This document shows positions 1-11,961 of a stretch of DNA of 64,000 nt, piece after piece (positions within the stretch are counted from its first letter, which is position 1; each line of letters starts with the position of its first letter). Below the pieces are notes generated by a model. That model was not told the origin of the DNA. It worked only from the letters and a program-made list of their open reading frames with translations, and did no database searches. A program made the position numbers and the translations under genes. This DNA is from Talinum fruticosum (lineage: Eukaryota > Streptophyta > Magnoliopsida > Caryophyllales > Talinaceae): contig JAITYX010000046.1 in assembly GCA_021018815.1 (NCBI GenBank), positions 4,653,501-4,717,500 on the forward strand, in the 5' to 3' direction.

Positions 1-2760
1 CACTCGATGCTTAAGAAAAAGGGGTACTTTCTAGGTCTAGTTGCTTGGAAGAAGGGCATACCACCCTATCTTTCTACTCTTGAACCCTCTAAAAATTACA
101 AATTTGGGTTAAGTTATCAACCTACTACTAAGGAAGTAGCCCAAGTCAAATGGGAAGTTTAGACTAAGAGGACCGCACCGCCTAAAGTTCGTTCTATTAA
201 GCCCTTTCCATATACTTTAAATGGACAGCTTCTCGAGAGAAGGGGACGACTTTCCCTATTATCGTTTTCCCGAGCCCTATTACCTCAAAGAGAAGGGAAT
301 CTTGGTACCTAGCCCGGAGATTTTCAGTGATTGTTGTATATTAGAAAAGGAGGCACCCTACCTCCTCGAAGAGGGATAGTCCACACCGGATCGAACCAAC
401 TTAGCTGGGAATAATCTCTTTGGTGTACTGTTCGGAGGAAGATAAGAATCTAGAAGGGAATTCCGTATCGATACCGTCACGAGCCATGTTGGATCGACGC
501 CGAGGAGGGCCAAGAGTTTGCTGTTAGCGTAGGAGCTCATCCCCTTTCGAGTCTAGTACTAGGAATTTTAATTCTTCTTCGTTGTTTCTAGTTCTTTTCC
601 TAATTCTGTTTCCGATTCCGCATCTTTAGTTTCGAGTCCGATATACTTATTTCTTTATTTAATGAAGTAAACCTTTCTACTTACTCTTTGCCTCCTCTTG
701 TTATCAATTGTTTTGCCTCTAATGTTGAACAAGAAATCCTTAAAGAATTAATAAAAGTTATGAAAGATCATGAAAATCGCTCACCAATAATAGAGGAAAC
801 AATAACAATTAATCTAGGATCGGTTGATCAACCTCAAGAGGTTAAGATCTATAAATGCTAGATCTAGAAGAGCTTAAGCAATTTACTTTGCTCTTTATAG
901 AGTTCACGAAGTCTTTTGCATAGTCCCACAAAGACATGTCGAGGATAGATCTAAGTATAGTGGAACATAAAATTAATATTCCACTTTACGAAGACGCTAA
1001 GACAGCTTAAGTAGAAGTTAAGAAGAAGTTAAGAAGGATGAAACCTAAGTGGGCATTAAAGATTAAGGAAGAGGTCCAGAAACAGTTAGAGGTTGTGTTC
1101 ATCAAGGTAGTTCACTATCCTCGGTGGGTAGCAAATATAGTACCGGTTCCAAAGAAGCATGACAGAGTCCGGATGTGCATTAACTTCGAGAGATTTGAAT
1201 AAGGCAAGCGCCAAGGATGTCTTCCCGCTGCCTCATATTGACATCCTTGTAGATAATACAACATGTCATGCTTTGCTTTCGTCCATGGCAACTATGCTTG
1301 GGTATAATTAGGTGAAGATGGCTGAAGAAGACATGAGAAGACAACCTTTATCACTCAATGGGAAACATATTGTTACGTGGTGATGCCATTTAGGTTCAAG
1401 AACGCTAGCGCATCATACCGGAGGATGGCTACAACACTATTGCGACGACATGATCCACAAAGAAGCTGAGGTCTATGTGGATGACTTGATCATAAAGTCC
1501 AAGGATAGGGCGGGGCACTTACCCAATCTGAGAAAGTTCTTCGAATGACTTAGAAAATACAACATGCACCTTAATCCTCAAAAGTGTGCCTTCTGGGTAA
1601 CCTCAGTGCAAATTGTTAGGCTATCTTGTCAGTCTTAAAGTAATTAAAGTTGATCCATCCAAGATTAAAGCTATTCGGGAGATCCCACTGCCAAAGACCG
1701 AGAAAGAATTAAGGGGTTTCCTAGGATGTTTACGAGTACATTAGTCATTTTATATCAAAACTATGGTATGTGAACCCATTTTCAAGAAGTTGAAGAAAGG
1801 ATCCGAGCCAATTTGGGATATCGAGTGCCAATAAGCATTTGAGAAGGTTAAGAAATATCTAGCTAATCCTCCAAGTGCTAGTTCTACCCCAACCAGAGAA
1901 ACCTTTACTTCGCACCTCACCACAACAAAGATAGCTATGGGAACCATGCTAGCTCAACGAGATGGGAAATAAGAGTAAGCGATATATTATCTAAGTAAGA
2001 AATTCTTAGATTATGAGACTAGATACACGCCATTAGAGAAGACATCATTGGCATTAGTTTAGGCTACCAAAAAGCTCAGGCACTACATGTTAGCCCACAC
2101 GGTACATGTGGTAGCACCGATGGATCCCATTAAGTGTATACTTGAGCAACTAGCCATGAGCAACAAGATAGTGAGATGGACTGTCATACTCTCGAATTCA
2201 AAGTCAAGTATGTCCCTCAAAAGCGATCAAAGGAAGGGTAGTGTTAGAATTCTTGGTTGATCTACCTATAACCGAATCGCAACCCGAACACCTCGATTTT
2301 CCGGACAAAAATATCTTACAAGTAGAGGTGGACATTTGAACAATGTACTTCGATGACGCTTCGAATCGAAGGGCTTTGGAGTAGGGATTCTTCTCGTCTC
2401 ACTAGAGGGAGCACGTACTCCTATTTTAGTCAAATTAGATTTCGAGGTGACCAACAACGTCGTAGAATATGAAGCGTGCATCACAGGACTTGAAGTCGCT
2501 ATAGAGATCGGGGTCAAGAACATCGGGGTTTTTGGTGACTCCAATCTGATCATTAATCAAATTTCGCAAAAATGGAAGGTACGTAGTGGGGCCTTGGTAG
2601 CCTAGTAAGCACATCTAATCAAACTATCAAAACATTTTGAAAGTATTTCTTTCACCTAGCTTCCTAGGGATGAGAACTAGTTCGCGGATACGCTAGCTAA
2701 ATTTGCATCCATGACCAATATCCCTCATGGAATTCATTTAATGCCCGTCAACATAGAGCA
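1..2760 (+). pseudogene. Tat-type Ty3/gypsy pol remnant, unit A: protease linker, reverse transcriptase, RNase H
   Basis: This is the left-truncated pol of a Ty3/gypsy retrotransposon that copied RNA into DNA. It aligns through its length with the second copy at 10085-11960 and 19463-20290. Positions 1-140 encode a G-patch-like stretch (KKKGYF, then KKGIPPYLSTLEPSKNYKFG). The RT runs from about 1020 to 1790, with a degenerate DLNKAS..FPLPHID block near 1190-1240 and the catalytic YVDD at 1474-1485. The YYLSKKFLDYETRYTPLE connection is at 1984-2040, and the RNase H start (MYFDDASN) is near 2340. Several stops and frameshifts break every domain, so it is dead. The strong similarity to the well-known gypsy DLNKASPKDDFPLPHID and WGTYCY..MPFG signatures makes the family assignment firm. 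The Tat (Ogre/Retand-like) lineage rests on these signatures plus the primer site and the antisense genes downstream of the second copy. Confidence 0.85.
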
Positions 2761-2789
2761 ATAGAGTCGACCAGCGAACGTTTATGCAT

Positions 2790-4011
2790 TAGAAGTGTCT
2801 AATACCGACCAAACGAGTTGGTATCATGACATTTATCGATATCTAGATAAGCAAGAGTACCCATTGGACTCGACACTTAGAGTCCAATGAGCCATCAAGA
2901 TGTTGGCTGCCTAATTTTTCATTAATTAGGGAAACTCTACAAGAAAACTAAAATTAGGATTAGCTTACTTTGTGTCAACCAACATGAAGCAAAGTGCATC
3001 ATGGATTAGATTCATGGTAGGGAATATGGACCCGATATGAATGGAAAAATGTTGGTTCAAAAGATTCGAAGCTTGGATATTAATGGTCGACCATGGCAGC
3101 AGATCGTCATGAGTTTGTTAAGAAATGCCATAAATATCAGGTGTATGCAAATTTACGACAACAACCACCATAATTTCTCACAACACTAGCATCACCGTGG
3201 CCATTCTCGGTTTGGGGAATTGACATTGTTGGCAAAGTGACTCCTAAAGAACAGGTGGTAACGAATTTGAGTTAGTAGCAATTGACTACTTTACCAAATG
3301 GATAGAAGCGACCTCTTATGCAACTCTAACATCGAAACAAGTAGAGAAGTTCATTACCCGAAACATCATTTGCCGTTATGGGTGCCCCACGAGTTAATCG
3401 CTGACCATGGTAGTCATTTCAAGAAGGAAGTAGCAGACTTGTTAGATAAATACAAGATTAAGCACCATAAGTCTTCTATCGTCCTCGGACCAAAGGAGCA
3501 ATCGAGGCCGCCGACAAGAACATTCGTAAAATAGTGAAAAAATGGCTCTCGGCTAGGCTATCGAACCTCCATTAGGACCTCTACAGGAGCAACACCTTAC
3601 TCCCTAGTATATGGCATGGAAGCAGTCCTTCCGATAGAGATTACCATCCGTCGTTAAGGATCATCACCGAGAGTCGATTCCATAAGCAGAGTGGGCTAAA
3701 GCACGCTACGAAGAGTTAGCATTGCTGGATGAGAGGTGCCTCAACACCTTGCATAATGTCCAAATATACCTGGAACGTATATAAAGGGCATTCAATAAGA
3801 GAGTAAAGCCTTAAAATCTACAAATTGGAGACTTGGTCCTCAAAGAGACTAGAGCACTAATTCGGGATCCATGAGCAAAATTTAGGCCTAATTGGCAAGG
3901 CCCATTTGTGCTTAGTCGGATATTACCGAAGCGGAGCAGATGAAATTAACTCGATTTAGTTGGTGAAGAGATCTTTCAATATAGAAATTTCGATCAACTT
4001 AAGAAATACTA
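2790..4011 (+). pseudogene. Tat-type integrase remnant, unit A (3' end of pol)
   Basis: The integrase inserts retrotransposon cDNA into the genome. Here the core is readable: WGID near 3213-3224 carries the first catalytic Asp, and AIDYFTKWIEA near 3280-3310 carries the second. A degraded third region follows (HHKSS, then KNIRK around 3465-3530). [23 protein letters not shown] stretch at 3585-3645 and the family-typical end LKKYYV at about 3990-4010 mark the C-terminus. Stops and frameshifts interrupt the frame. It aligns with the integrase of unit B at 20690-21630. After its end A runs only about 145 bp to the next LTR. It has no polypurine tract and no antisense genes, unlike unit B. Confidence 0.8.
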
Positions 4012-4155
4012 CGTCTAGCATGACCTCGGCCGATGAGCAAACCCAACTAGGCAACGCAGTAGCGAGCGCCGGCCACCACCTGGACAATGGTGGGCTGGCC
4101 GGGCTAAAATTCTCCCTTTTAGTTTTTTTTGTCTCTATAATTTATTTTAACCATC
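4012..4155 (+). other. Truncated 3' untranslated segment of unit A
   Basis: The first part is homologous to the spacer after unit B pol (21640-21760), including a GC-rich GGCTGGCCGGGC-like stretch and a T tract. It then passes directly into the LTR at 4156. The usual polypurine tract is missing here, although it is present before the other LTR at 30411. The most likely reading is a deletion or recombination that removed the antisense-gene region and the polypurine tract from A. Confidence 0.6.
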
Positions 4156-4827
4156 TGTAGACACCTAAAAAGTGTTGTCCTTTATCTCGTTATTTCGTGA
4201 TTTATTTTGTTGGCCAAATGACGATAATCCCAAGTCCTGTTTATGGATTTGGATTCCAAACTATGATCGATCGGTGCAATATAAGCCAATAAACCACAAA
4301 GAACCCCCAACACCACTTAAATAGCCTTTTGTCTTTTGTCGATCCACAAAACCTCTTTTCTTTTAGACCCTCCAAGAGCCGAGCCAAGCCTTTAGTGATT
4401 GGGGAGTCCCATGATGTGTGTCAGGAGAATCCAAGCGTAATACCGCATTCTACTTTTGTAAAAGTCGGACATGGAGCTGAAGACCTAAAGACGACGTTAC
4501 AGAGTGGCATTTCATGATGAGGAGCATCAAAGTGCTATATTTTGAGCATCACGAGACAGTCCACACGAGGCTAGAAGCTCTTTCCCTAAACGATGTCATG
4601 AGGCCGGCGCCTTCCTTCTAGAAGCTTGGTAGAACGTATCGTTTTGAGCTTGGAGAGTCCTCGGAGGCACAACTAGGACACGAAACCCTAGGAGGCTCCG
4701 GTTGGCTGGCGCCCGCCTTTCTATTTTAACTATTCTATTTGGTTTTATCTCTTATCGATATGGTCTTAACTCTAAAGGAATGGTCTGGTTTTCTTTCAGC
4801 TATTTGGACGGCTGAATGGAGGCAAAC

Positions 4828-4849
4828 CCTAGGTCATTTATGACCTAGG
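4828..4849. promoter_or_regulatory. Inverted repeat upstream of the LTR TATA box
   Basis: Perfect 9-bp arms CCTAGGTCA and TGACCTAGG are separated by 4 bp. The site ends 8 bp before the TATA box. Both arms are unchanged in the other LTR at 31101-31122, although that LTR has diverged by about a tenth, so it is a good candidate for a dimeric transcription factor site. Confidence 0.55.
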
Positions 4850-4857
4850 TCCTTTCC

Positions 4858-4866
4858 TATAAATAG
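4858..4866 (+). promoter_or_regulatory. TATA box of the Tat LTR
   Basis: TATAAATAG on the element's sense strand, about 700 bp into the LTR. The same motif is kept in the second LTR at 31131-31139. It probably sets the start of the genomic RNA. Confidence 0.7.
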
Positions 4867-6157
4867 AGATGTATGACTCTCATTCCTATACGGCTTCCGC
4901 CTTAGCATCACGTTGCGAAAGTTAACCGTAATACTCTCATCTAAATCTTACTCGCCAAAATTGATCTTGAATATTCATCTTTTCTACTTACTACCGTTGA
5001 ATATGTGCAAAGAGCAAAAGAATACTTGATTAGTCTAATCTCTAGGCACTCTTTCAACTGATCATTACCATATCCCACACACAATTCACAAAACTAGCCC
5101 TTTTCTTCGGATCGTCACTATTGCATCGAGAAATCCGGCTAGGAGATCTAGATCGACAAGGTGGGACAACCCGAGGGCCGTATTTCAGCCTTCGGATGAT
5201 TACATTTATTTTTGTTTTATTCACTTTGCTTTTTGGTTTAAGAGATGTAATTGCTTTAATTTCCTCCTCGACCGATGTAATCCTTTATTTCTCGCTTTTC
5301 TTTCTTTTATCGCTTTCTTTATCGCTTTCCTTTACCATTTTCCTAGTTATGTTTTGGTTTCTTTAATTTTTCTTTGCATGTTGTTGTATGCTTGTTTTCT
5401 TACATCTTTATTAACACACTACTCGAACTAGTAATGGTCATCTTGAGACGGGCGGAACGCAAGGGTATCGCAAGGGTTTGTCCCTATGTTTCATATCCTC
5501 GCCCAGAATCCGATTCTCGGTTCTAGACCGATGAAATAATCTTTTAACCTCTTTCAGTCTTAGTTTTCCCATACTAAGATTGAAAGGGAAACTTTTTTTT
5601 GGTTAGTTTTTCTTCCCTAAAACCGATTGGTGACTCCCTTATTTCATGTTTATTTCTACATAAATACGCATCTTGGTGTTTTATGGTTGTAGGAAAAAAT
5701 GGCATCGGGATCTAGATCTGCCCATAGGGCGGAGACTAAGGCTAGTTTCACTAGTCGCGGCCTTTGGCTGGCGCCCGCCTTCCTTTGGTGCTGGCTACGA
5801 CCGGTGCCGTGGGGTGGCGATGGTGGCTTAGGTCCATATTGGTGTTTTCACACCAATTTGTCCCTAAAACCACACGGCAAAACCAACACCCTAATGTTAT
5901 TTAGTCCTTAATTAGAAAATAAGATCCCGGAAATTATAAAAATAATTACTAAAATAAAATGATTAATAAAATCGTCAATCAAATCTAATTTATTCATTTC
6001 AACTTGATTTTAATAAAACTCGGAAATCTTAATAAAAGATTCATCCCACATTCCAAAATTAACTTTCAAATAATATCTTTGAAATCAATCTTCAAAAGAG
6101 AGACCCAACACAAGTGGGGAAGCTCGGCGGGCCAGGGCTGGCCGTGGTTTCTACAGA

Positions 6158-6175
6158 TGGCGAGTCCATTGGGGA
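6158..6175 (+). other. Primer binding site of Tat unit B
   Basis: TGGCGAGTCCATTGGGGA lies two bases after the LTR end. It is close to the TGGCGACTCCACTGGGGA-type primer site reported for Ogre-like Tat elements, which is complementary to the 3' end of a tRNA-Arg. Its position fixes 4156-6155 as the 5' LTR of unit B. Confidence 0.75.
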
Positions 6176-7693
6176 TAAACTTTTTATTAAGAGGGTGAAA
6201 CTTAAAAATTTGAGTAGTGTATTTTTAATTATGTATTTGCATTAGGCATCCTGCATTTAGCAACCTTTCAATTAGTTTAAATATTGTTTTGGACCACTAG
6301 AAAAACTTTATTATACCCACTGCTTAACCCATTCCGGAGAGAGGCTCCCACTATTTCCTTAGCGGGCCCAACTAGGCTTGATTTGCCAAGGAGACATACC
6401 TTCTCCCCGTAGCACGCACTCTTGGGCTAAACCCTTTAGTTCACCAAGAGGCACTACAATTCCGATTGATATCCCGAATCCATGCAAGCCACTGGGGACC
6501 AAATTCGGACTATGTGTCACCATATATCCAAACTCTTGAACTCTTGGGCCATATAACTTTTGGACTTCTAGGTTTTCTCTCGGACTTCATTTGCATGCTT
6601 GAATGAGTGTGTTTGATTTAGATTTAATCTTCTGCTTGTGAGCCTTTAGGAATAGGTGAGGAGCGGTTGATTTAGACCCTTGCATGGGTGAGAATAAAAC
6701 ACTTTAATAAATTTCCTAGAGTCGGTCCATTATGTGCATTTAGCCAAAAGTTAAAAGCCTTTTTTTCCCTAAATAAGGTCGGTCCATTGTTTGCACTTTT
6801 CTCGTGTCATCTCAATATTATCTTTCTAATAGCCTAAGAAGTTGCTATTTGTGAAAGGGTCTTGCTGGAAGCTCCTTTTCTTATTATTTAGTGCTTTTCT
6901 TTTGCATCATCTCATATTAGGTGAGTCCATTCGCATTAGCCAAATAAAATCATTCATTAGGTGAGTCCACTTGCATTAGCCTAATAAAATCATCTCATTG
7001 GGTGAGTCCATTGGCATTAGCCAAATAAAATCATCTCATTAGGTGAGTCCATTCGTATTAGCCAAAGAAAATCATAAATAAAATCATCTCATTAGGTAAG
7101 TCCATTCGCATTAGCCAAATAAAATCTTGTCATTAGGTGAGTCCATTTGCATTAGCCAAATAAAATCATCTCATTATATGAGTCCATTTGCATTAGCCAA
7201 ATAAAATCATCTCATTAGATAAGTCTATTTGCATTAGCCAAATAAATTATTTCATATTAGGATACATAAGTCCATCATTCTCATTTTACATTTAGTCCTA
7301 AGTTCATATCATATAGGAAAGCGCATTATCATATAAGAAGCATTTTATTAAGAATCATTTATCATATCATCATTACATTCTTTATGTGCATCCAAATAAA
7401 AAGCATCCTTAGTCTCCTCGGGTCCTGCGCTTGAGCCCCTTCCTCCTAAAAGTGGTCTTCTCTCACATGGTCTTAAACCCCATCCTTTGCGCTACAAAAT
7501 AGGGTAGTTTATGACAACCGAGTATCGTCGAAATCCGAGCTCTAAATGATTAGAACTCTAGCCAAGGAGTCTGGTACATCATCATTTTTTCTACTCCGCG
7601 GTCTACACCAGGTGCGATAAGCTTCAGTGCATACTACACCATCACAATCCACTCCTTGTTCTAACACAAGTACCTAAAAAGAGTTCCTTTCTA
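6176..7693 (+). other. 5' untranslated leader of Tat unit B
   Basis: About 1.5 kb between primer site and gag. No long open frame is present. It holds a minisatellite of about 41-bp units (6908-7255, listed separately); otherwise I see nothing recognisable. Long leaders are usual in Tat elements. Confidence 0.6.
6908..7255 (+). repeat. Minisatellite, about 8 copies of a 41-bp unit, in the Tat leader
   Basis: Units follow the pattern cattaggtgagtccattcg then cattagccaaataaaatcat. Copies differ by a few substitutions. One spacing is lengthened by an extra short tract (ATAAATAAAATC) near 7075, and the last unit is degenerate. The array has no unique spacers, so it is a simple tandem repeat lying in the 5' leader before gag. 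Confidence 0.85.
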
Positions 7694-9180
7694 ATGGATC
7701 CTAATCCCGAACAGTATCTTATTCTTAGTATACTTAATAAGAATATAACTAAAGTGGAAACCAAGTTGAATGATGAGGAGGAACAGATATCCTCTATATC
7801 AAGAGATCTAAAGACCATCATAAGGGCTATGGTGCCTAGTTAGAGAGATTAAGAGGCTGAACTTAGGAGAAGGGAAGAGGCCGAAGAAGTTGAGCGTGTG
7901 CAAAGGGAAATGGCTATGGTTATACCACCTCCACCCATCTAATCTTCTCTAGATAATCTAAACTTGAATCTCCTAAACCTGAATCCAATACTCGGTCCGA
8001 TTCCTCGCATAGATCGGATAGAACGGATGCTCGAGGAGTCATCCATGTTCAGTAATCACTATTTCGATCATAAGGGATTCACTTCATTTCCTAAGGGTAA
8101 ACTACCTCCTAAGTTTACCATGCCCGATATTAAGTTTAAGGGTTCCGAGAACCCCCATCATCATGTACACAACTTATTGGGAGCAATAACTCTTAAGAAC
8201 ATTCCTAAAGACACTTACCACATCATCTTCCCTAGACATCCGATACCGATGTCATGAAGTGGTATAACGCAGATCGACCCACGCAAGGTTGCCAATTGCA
8301 CGATTTGTGCAAGGAGTTCCTCCATCAATACTCCTATAACATAGATCTACTTGTTACTCTTAGAGACTTGGAATTAATCAAGCAAGGTGACAAGGAAAGC
8401 TTCACCGATTTCTTGACCGGATGGAGAGTAAAGGCAGCCTACATGGTTGACCGACCCTCCGAGAAAGATCAAGTTCGCATTATTATGAAGGACCTTCAAC
8501 CCAATTATAATCAGCACCTCAAATTTCTACCAATGATGAAATTTTTGACCCTCGAGATGCTAGTTTGCTGATAGAAGATGAACCGCCCACCGCGACCACA
8601 AAAGACGCCACCGGATATAAAGGTTATTATCTTTCCAAAGAGAAGAAAACGTCCAAAACCGGCAACACTACCAGGGGTTTAGATGTCAATGCCCTCAACA
8701 GGTATACCGACTACACTCCTATGGATACTACCTATGCTCAAGCCCTTGACCATCTCTTGGAGAACGGGAAGATAGAGTTGCAACCTATTAAACCGGAATG
8801 AAAACCGCAAAATAGTCTAAGAATTAGAATGTGGGAAAATTTTATAAGTACCATTCGTGCACGAGGACATGATATCGAACGATTGTTGGACATTCAAGAA
8901 CAAACTAGAAGATATTTTTGAAATGGCCAATTATCCCTACCTAAGGCTGCCTAGAAACCAAGTAATAATAAAAACTCTTTTAGCAACACCTTAGCCATCT
9001 TTACTCGAACCTACATCGAGTCAGTGGGATCCATCTATCTTTATTCGAGATGTTAATAAGTCACAATCGCTTCTTAAGCTACCGTCATTAGATCCAAAAG
9101 TCCGAGGGCTGTGGGTAAGTGATGAAAAAGATGTCTACGAAACAAGAGAAGATGATAACGATAGTGATGACTTCTAGGGC
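7694..9180 (+). pseudogene. Tat-type gag, unit B (capsid precursor), broken
   Basis: Gag forms the virus-like particle. The reading starts at ATG 7694 (MDPNPEQYLILSILN) and, in the same frame, continues through two stops into 7964-8257, which contains PPKFTMPDIKFKGSENPHHH. The frame then shifts to 8254-8571 (KWYNADR, then LHDLCKEFLHQYSYNIDLLV and KESFTDFLTGWRVKAA, the usual retrotransposon gag core) and again to 8565-8801 (YTPMDTTYAQALDHLLENGK). The order of motifs matches Tat-lineage gag. At least two nonsense codons and two frameshifts make it non-functional. No clear CCHC knuckle remains. Beyond 8801 the similarity fades into a spacer region with weak, broken coding. Confidence 0.75.
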
Positions 9181-9539
9181 ACACCACCTTTAGAAGAAGA
9201 CTTTTGGGGAAGCACTAAGAGCCCCGTTATTTAGTTTCTTACTAGATCAGGACTCGCACAAGCACGCCCTTGGGTCCACAAATGCACTCAGGAACCCCCA
9301 AAAGAACCCGAAGTCTGTGAAGGAAGAAGATCCCATCCTTAAGCAACTCCAAAAATTAAAAGTCGACATTTCTTTTCGGCAATTAATATCTGCTTCTCAT
9401 AAACATAAACAAGATTTAATCGATGCACTCGAGTAAGATTAAAGTTTCTCCTAAAACCATGCCGGAGGAAGTAGTAGGACTGGTTAACAAGTGGGGATGG
9501 AGCCATTACTTTTGATCGAAAGATCTCTCGGAAGAAGGC

Positions 9540-9950
9540 GTTGCACACAACAATGCTCTTTATTTAACCGTAACTTGTATTAACAAGTTTGTTCCCTTAA
9601 CCTTGGTGGACAACAGATCGGCAGTTAATGTATGTCCCTGGCAAATTGCTAAGAGGTTATGAATTAGGGAGCAACAACTCTCTAAGCGAGACTATTCACC
9701 TCCGAGCATATGATAATTCTAGAAGAGCAGTCTTGGGAACAAGTGACCTTACCAATCAATATAGGGCAAGTGGAGAGGAACATTGAATTCCAAGTCTTAG
9801 ATATCCCAACTACTTTCAATCTACTTTCAGGACGCCCTTGGTTGCATGATCATTGAGCAAGTGCCCTCTACACTCGTATCGGAAGGTGAAAATTATCATC
9901 AAAAGTCAGGTCATAATCATGTACAGGGATAATCTTTATGCTACTATCAC
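9540..9950 (+). pseudogene. Tat-type aspartic protease remnant, unit B
   Basis: The retropepsin would cut the Gag-Pol precursor. Around 9602-9660 the sequence reads LVDNRSAVNVCPWQIAKRL. In the Tat family the active-site block is usually of the form D-N/S-G-S-A, and here Arg stands where the Gly is expected. Further on, RAYDNSRRAVLGT and then FQVLDIPTTFNLLSGRPWLHD-type readings appear at 9700-9855, in more than one frame. The missing Gly and the frame breaks indicate an inactive enzyme. Confidence 0.7.
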
Positions 9951-11961
9951 TTCAAAAGAGTCTCGTAGTGGAGATCGAGCACGATGCTAATGATGAAGAA
10001 CCGTACGGATTTGAAACCGTCGCTGCTTTAGAAAGGGATAAAGCACCTTTTACCTTTAATCCTTATGGCAACGCTAGTGTCCGCTTGATGCTTAGGAAGA
10101 AGGGGTATTTTCTAAGTTTTGTCTGCAGACCGAAGGGCATACTACCCTATTTTTCTACCCCTTGAATCCACTAACAACTACAATTTTGGACTAGGCTATC
10201 AACCTACCATTAAGAAAATCGCTCAAGCCAAGTGGGAAGTCCAAGTAAGAAGAATCGCACCACACACAGTCCGCTCTATTGAGCTTTTTTCTTATACTCG
10301 AATGGACAATTTCGAGAGAAGGAGATAATTTCCCTATTATGGTTTTCCTGAGCCCTATTACATCAAGTAGAAGGACATCCTAGTATCCGGTTTGGAGATC
10401 TTCAATTATCGCTATATTCCGGAAGAGGAGGCACCTCACCTTCTCAAAAAGAGATAATCCACTTCGATTGGACCAATCTCACCGGAAATAATCTTTTTGA
10501 CCTTCTGTTCGGTCAAAAGAGTAACCTAGAAGGGAACTCTGTCTCACTACTCGTCACGAGCTGTGCCACATTCGCAATTTGATCCGTCCAGGTTCATCAT
10601 CGAAGGGTCCAAGCATATTACTTGGATTGATGTTGAGGAGGGCTAAGAATTTGCTATTATCCTAGGAGTGCACCTTTCTAGTTCCAATTCTATCATCTCC
10701 AAATCGGTTTCGAGTCCGATGTACTCATTTCCTCATTCAATAAAGTGAATCTTTCTACTTATTCTTTTCCTTTTCTTGGTCTTAATTGTTTTGCCTCTAA
10801 TGATGAATAAGAAATTCCTAAAGAATTAATAAAAGCCATGGAAGATCATGAAAATCGCTCACCAATAATAGAGGAAAATATAACAATCAATCTAGGGTCA
10901 ACCGATCAACCCCAATAGGTTAACATTGGAAAACTTTGGATGTAGAAGAGTAGAAGCAATTCACTTCACTCCTCACAAGAGTTCATCGATGCTTTTACAT
11001 GGTCCTACAAAGACATGCCGGGCATAGATTCAAGTATAGCAGAACACAAATTCCGCTTTATGAAGATGCTAAGCCAATTAAGCGTAAGTTGAGGAGCATG
11101 AAACCGGAATGGGCCTTGAAGATTAAGGAGGAGGTTCGAAACAGTTAGAAGTTGGGTTTATTAATGTAGTTCACTATCCTCAATGGGTAGCAAATATAGT
11201 TCCAGATCCGACGAAAGATGACAAGGTTCGTATGTACGTCGACTTCGTGGATTTAAACAAGGCTAGTCCTAAGGATGATTTCCCATTGCCTCATATCGAT
11301 CTTCCGGTACTTAATACAGCGGGTCATGTTCTACTCTCATTTATGGATGGGTACACTAGATATAACCAAGTCAAGATGGCTGAGGAAGACATGGAAAAGA
11401 TGACCTTCATCACTCAATGGGGGACTTATTGCTATGTGGTGATGCCATTTGGGCAAAAAATGCGGGTTCAACATACCGAGAGTAGGAACAACACTATTGC
11501 AGGATATGATCCATAAAGAAGTTGAAGTATATGTAGATGATATGATTATAAAATCCAAGGACAGGGTAGGCCACTTACCCGGATCGAGAAAATTCTTCCA
11601 TAGACTAAGAAAATATAACATGCGCCTTAACCCTCAAAAGTGTGCCTTTGGGGTAACCTCGTTAAAGCTGTTAGGCTATGTTGTTAGTCTTAAAGGAATC
11701 AAAGTTGATCCATCCAAGATCAAGGCCATTAAGGAGATCCCTCCACCAAGTACGAAGAAGGAGATAAGGTGCTTTCTAGGACGTTTACGAGTACATCGGT
11801 CGTTTCATATCAAAACCGAGTATGGTTTGTGAACCCATTTTCAAGAAATTAAAGAAAGGATGTGAGCGCATTTGGGATGCCGAGTGCTAACAAGAATTCG
11901 AGAAGGTTAAGGAATACCTAGCTAATCCTCCAAGTGTTAGTTCCACTCTAATTAGGGAAAC
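9951..11961 (+). pseudogene. Tat-type pol, unit B, first part: linker and reverse transcriptase
   Basis: After the protease comes an acidic linker and a G-patch-like stretch (MLRKKGYF at 10088-10111, then KGILPYFSTP). The RT is the best preserved piece: 11232-11460 encodes VDFVDLNKASPKDDFPLPHI, then MDGYTRYNQVKMAEEDMEKM and TQWGTYCYVVMPFG. A frameshift follows, and the frame at 11449-11832 continues with DMIHKEVEVYVDDMIIKSKD (catalytic YVDD at 11530-11541), RLNPQKCAFGVTSLKLLGYV and the connection domain. The reading is then cut at 11961 by insertion of element C and resumes at 19463. Identity with unit A pol is roughly 80-85% by eye. Confidence 0.85.

Larger units (their letters stand above)
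4156..6155 (+). repeat. LTR of the Tat-type element, shared by units A and B
   Basis: This 2.0-kb long terminal repeat starts TGTAGACACC and ends TTTCTACA, so it has the canonical TG...CA ends. It is homologous over its whole length to 30426-32419; a sample of about 200 bp at the left end is roughly 88% identical by eye. It is preceded by unit A pol and followed after two bases by the primer binding site of unit B, so it serves as the 3' LTR of A and the 5' LTR of B. A TATA box lies at 4858-4866, just after a perfect inverted repeat. Short open frames inside it (for example 5121-5366) are T-rich and not credible genes. Confidence 0.9.

Noticed and set aside
1750..1947. Minus-strand frames within unit A pol (1750-1947, 2266-2553)
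   Set aside because: They run antisense to recognisable RT and RNase H coding and have no motif of their own. Unlike X and Y they are not conserved in the second copy.
6158..6175. tRNA genes at the primer sites (also 17248-17265, 44262-44280 and 51859-51870)
   Set aside because: Only the 12-19 nt complementary to a tRNA 3' end are present. There are no tRNA arms or control boxes.
6908..7255. CRISPR-like array
   Set aside because: Units are contiguous and of equal length without unique spacers, and the DNA is plant retrotransposon. It is a minisatellite.
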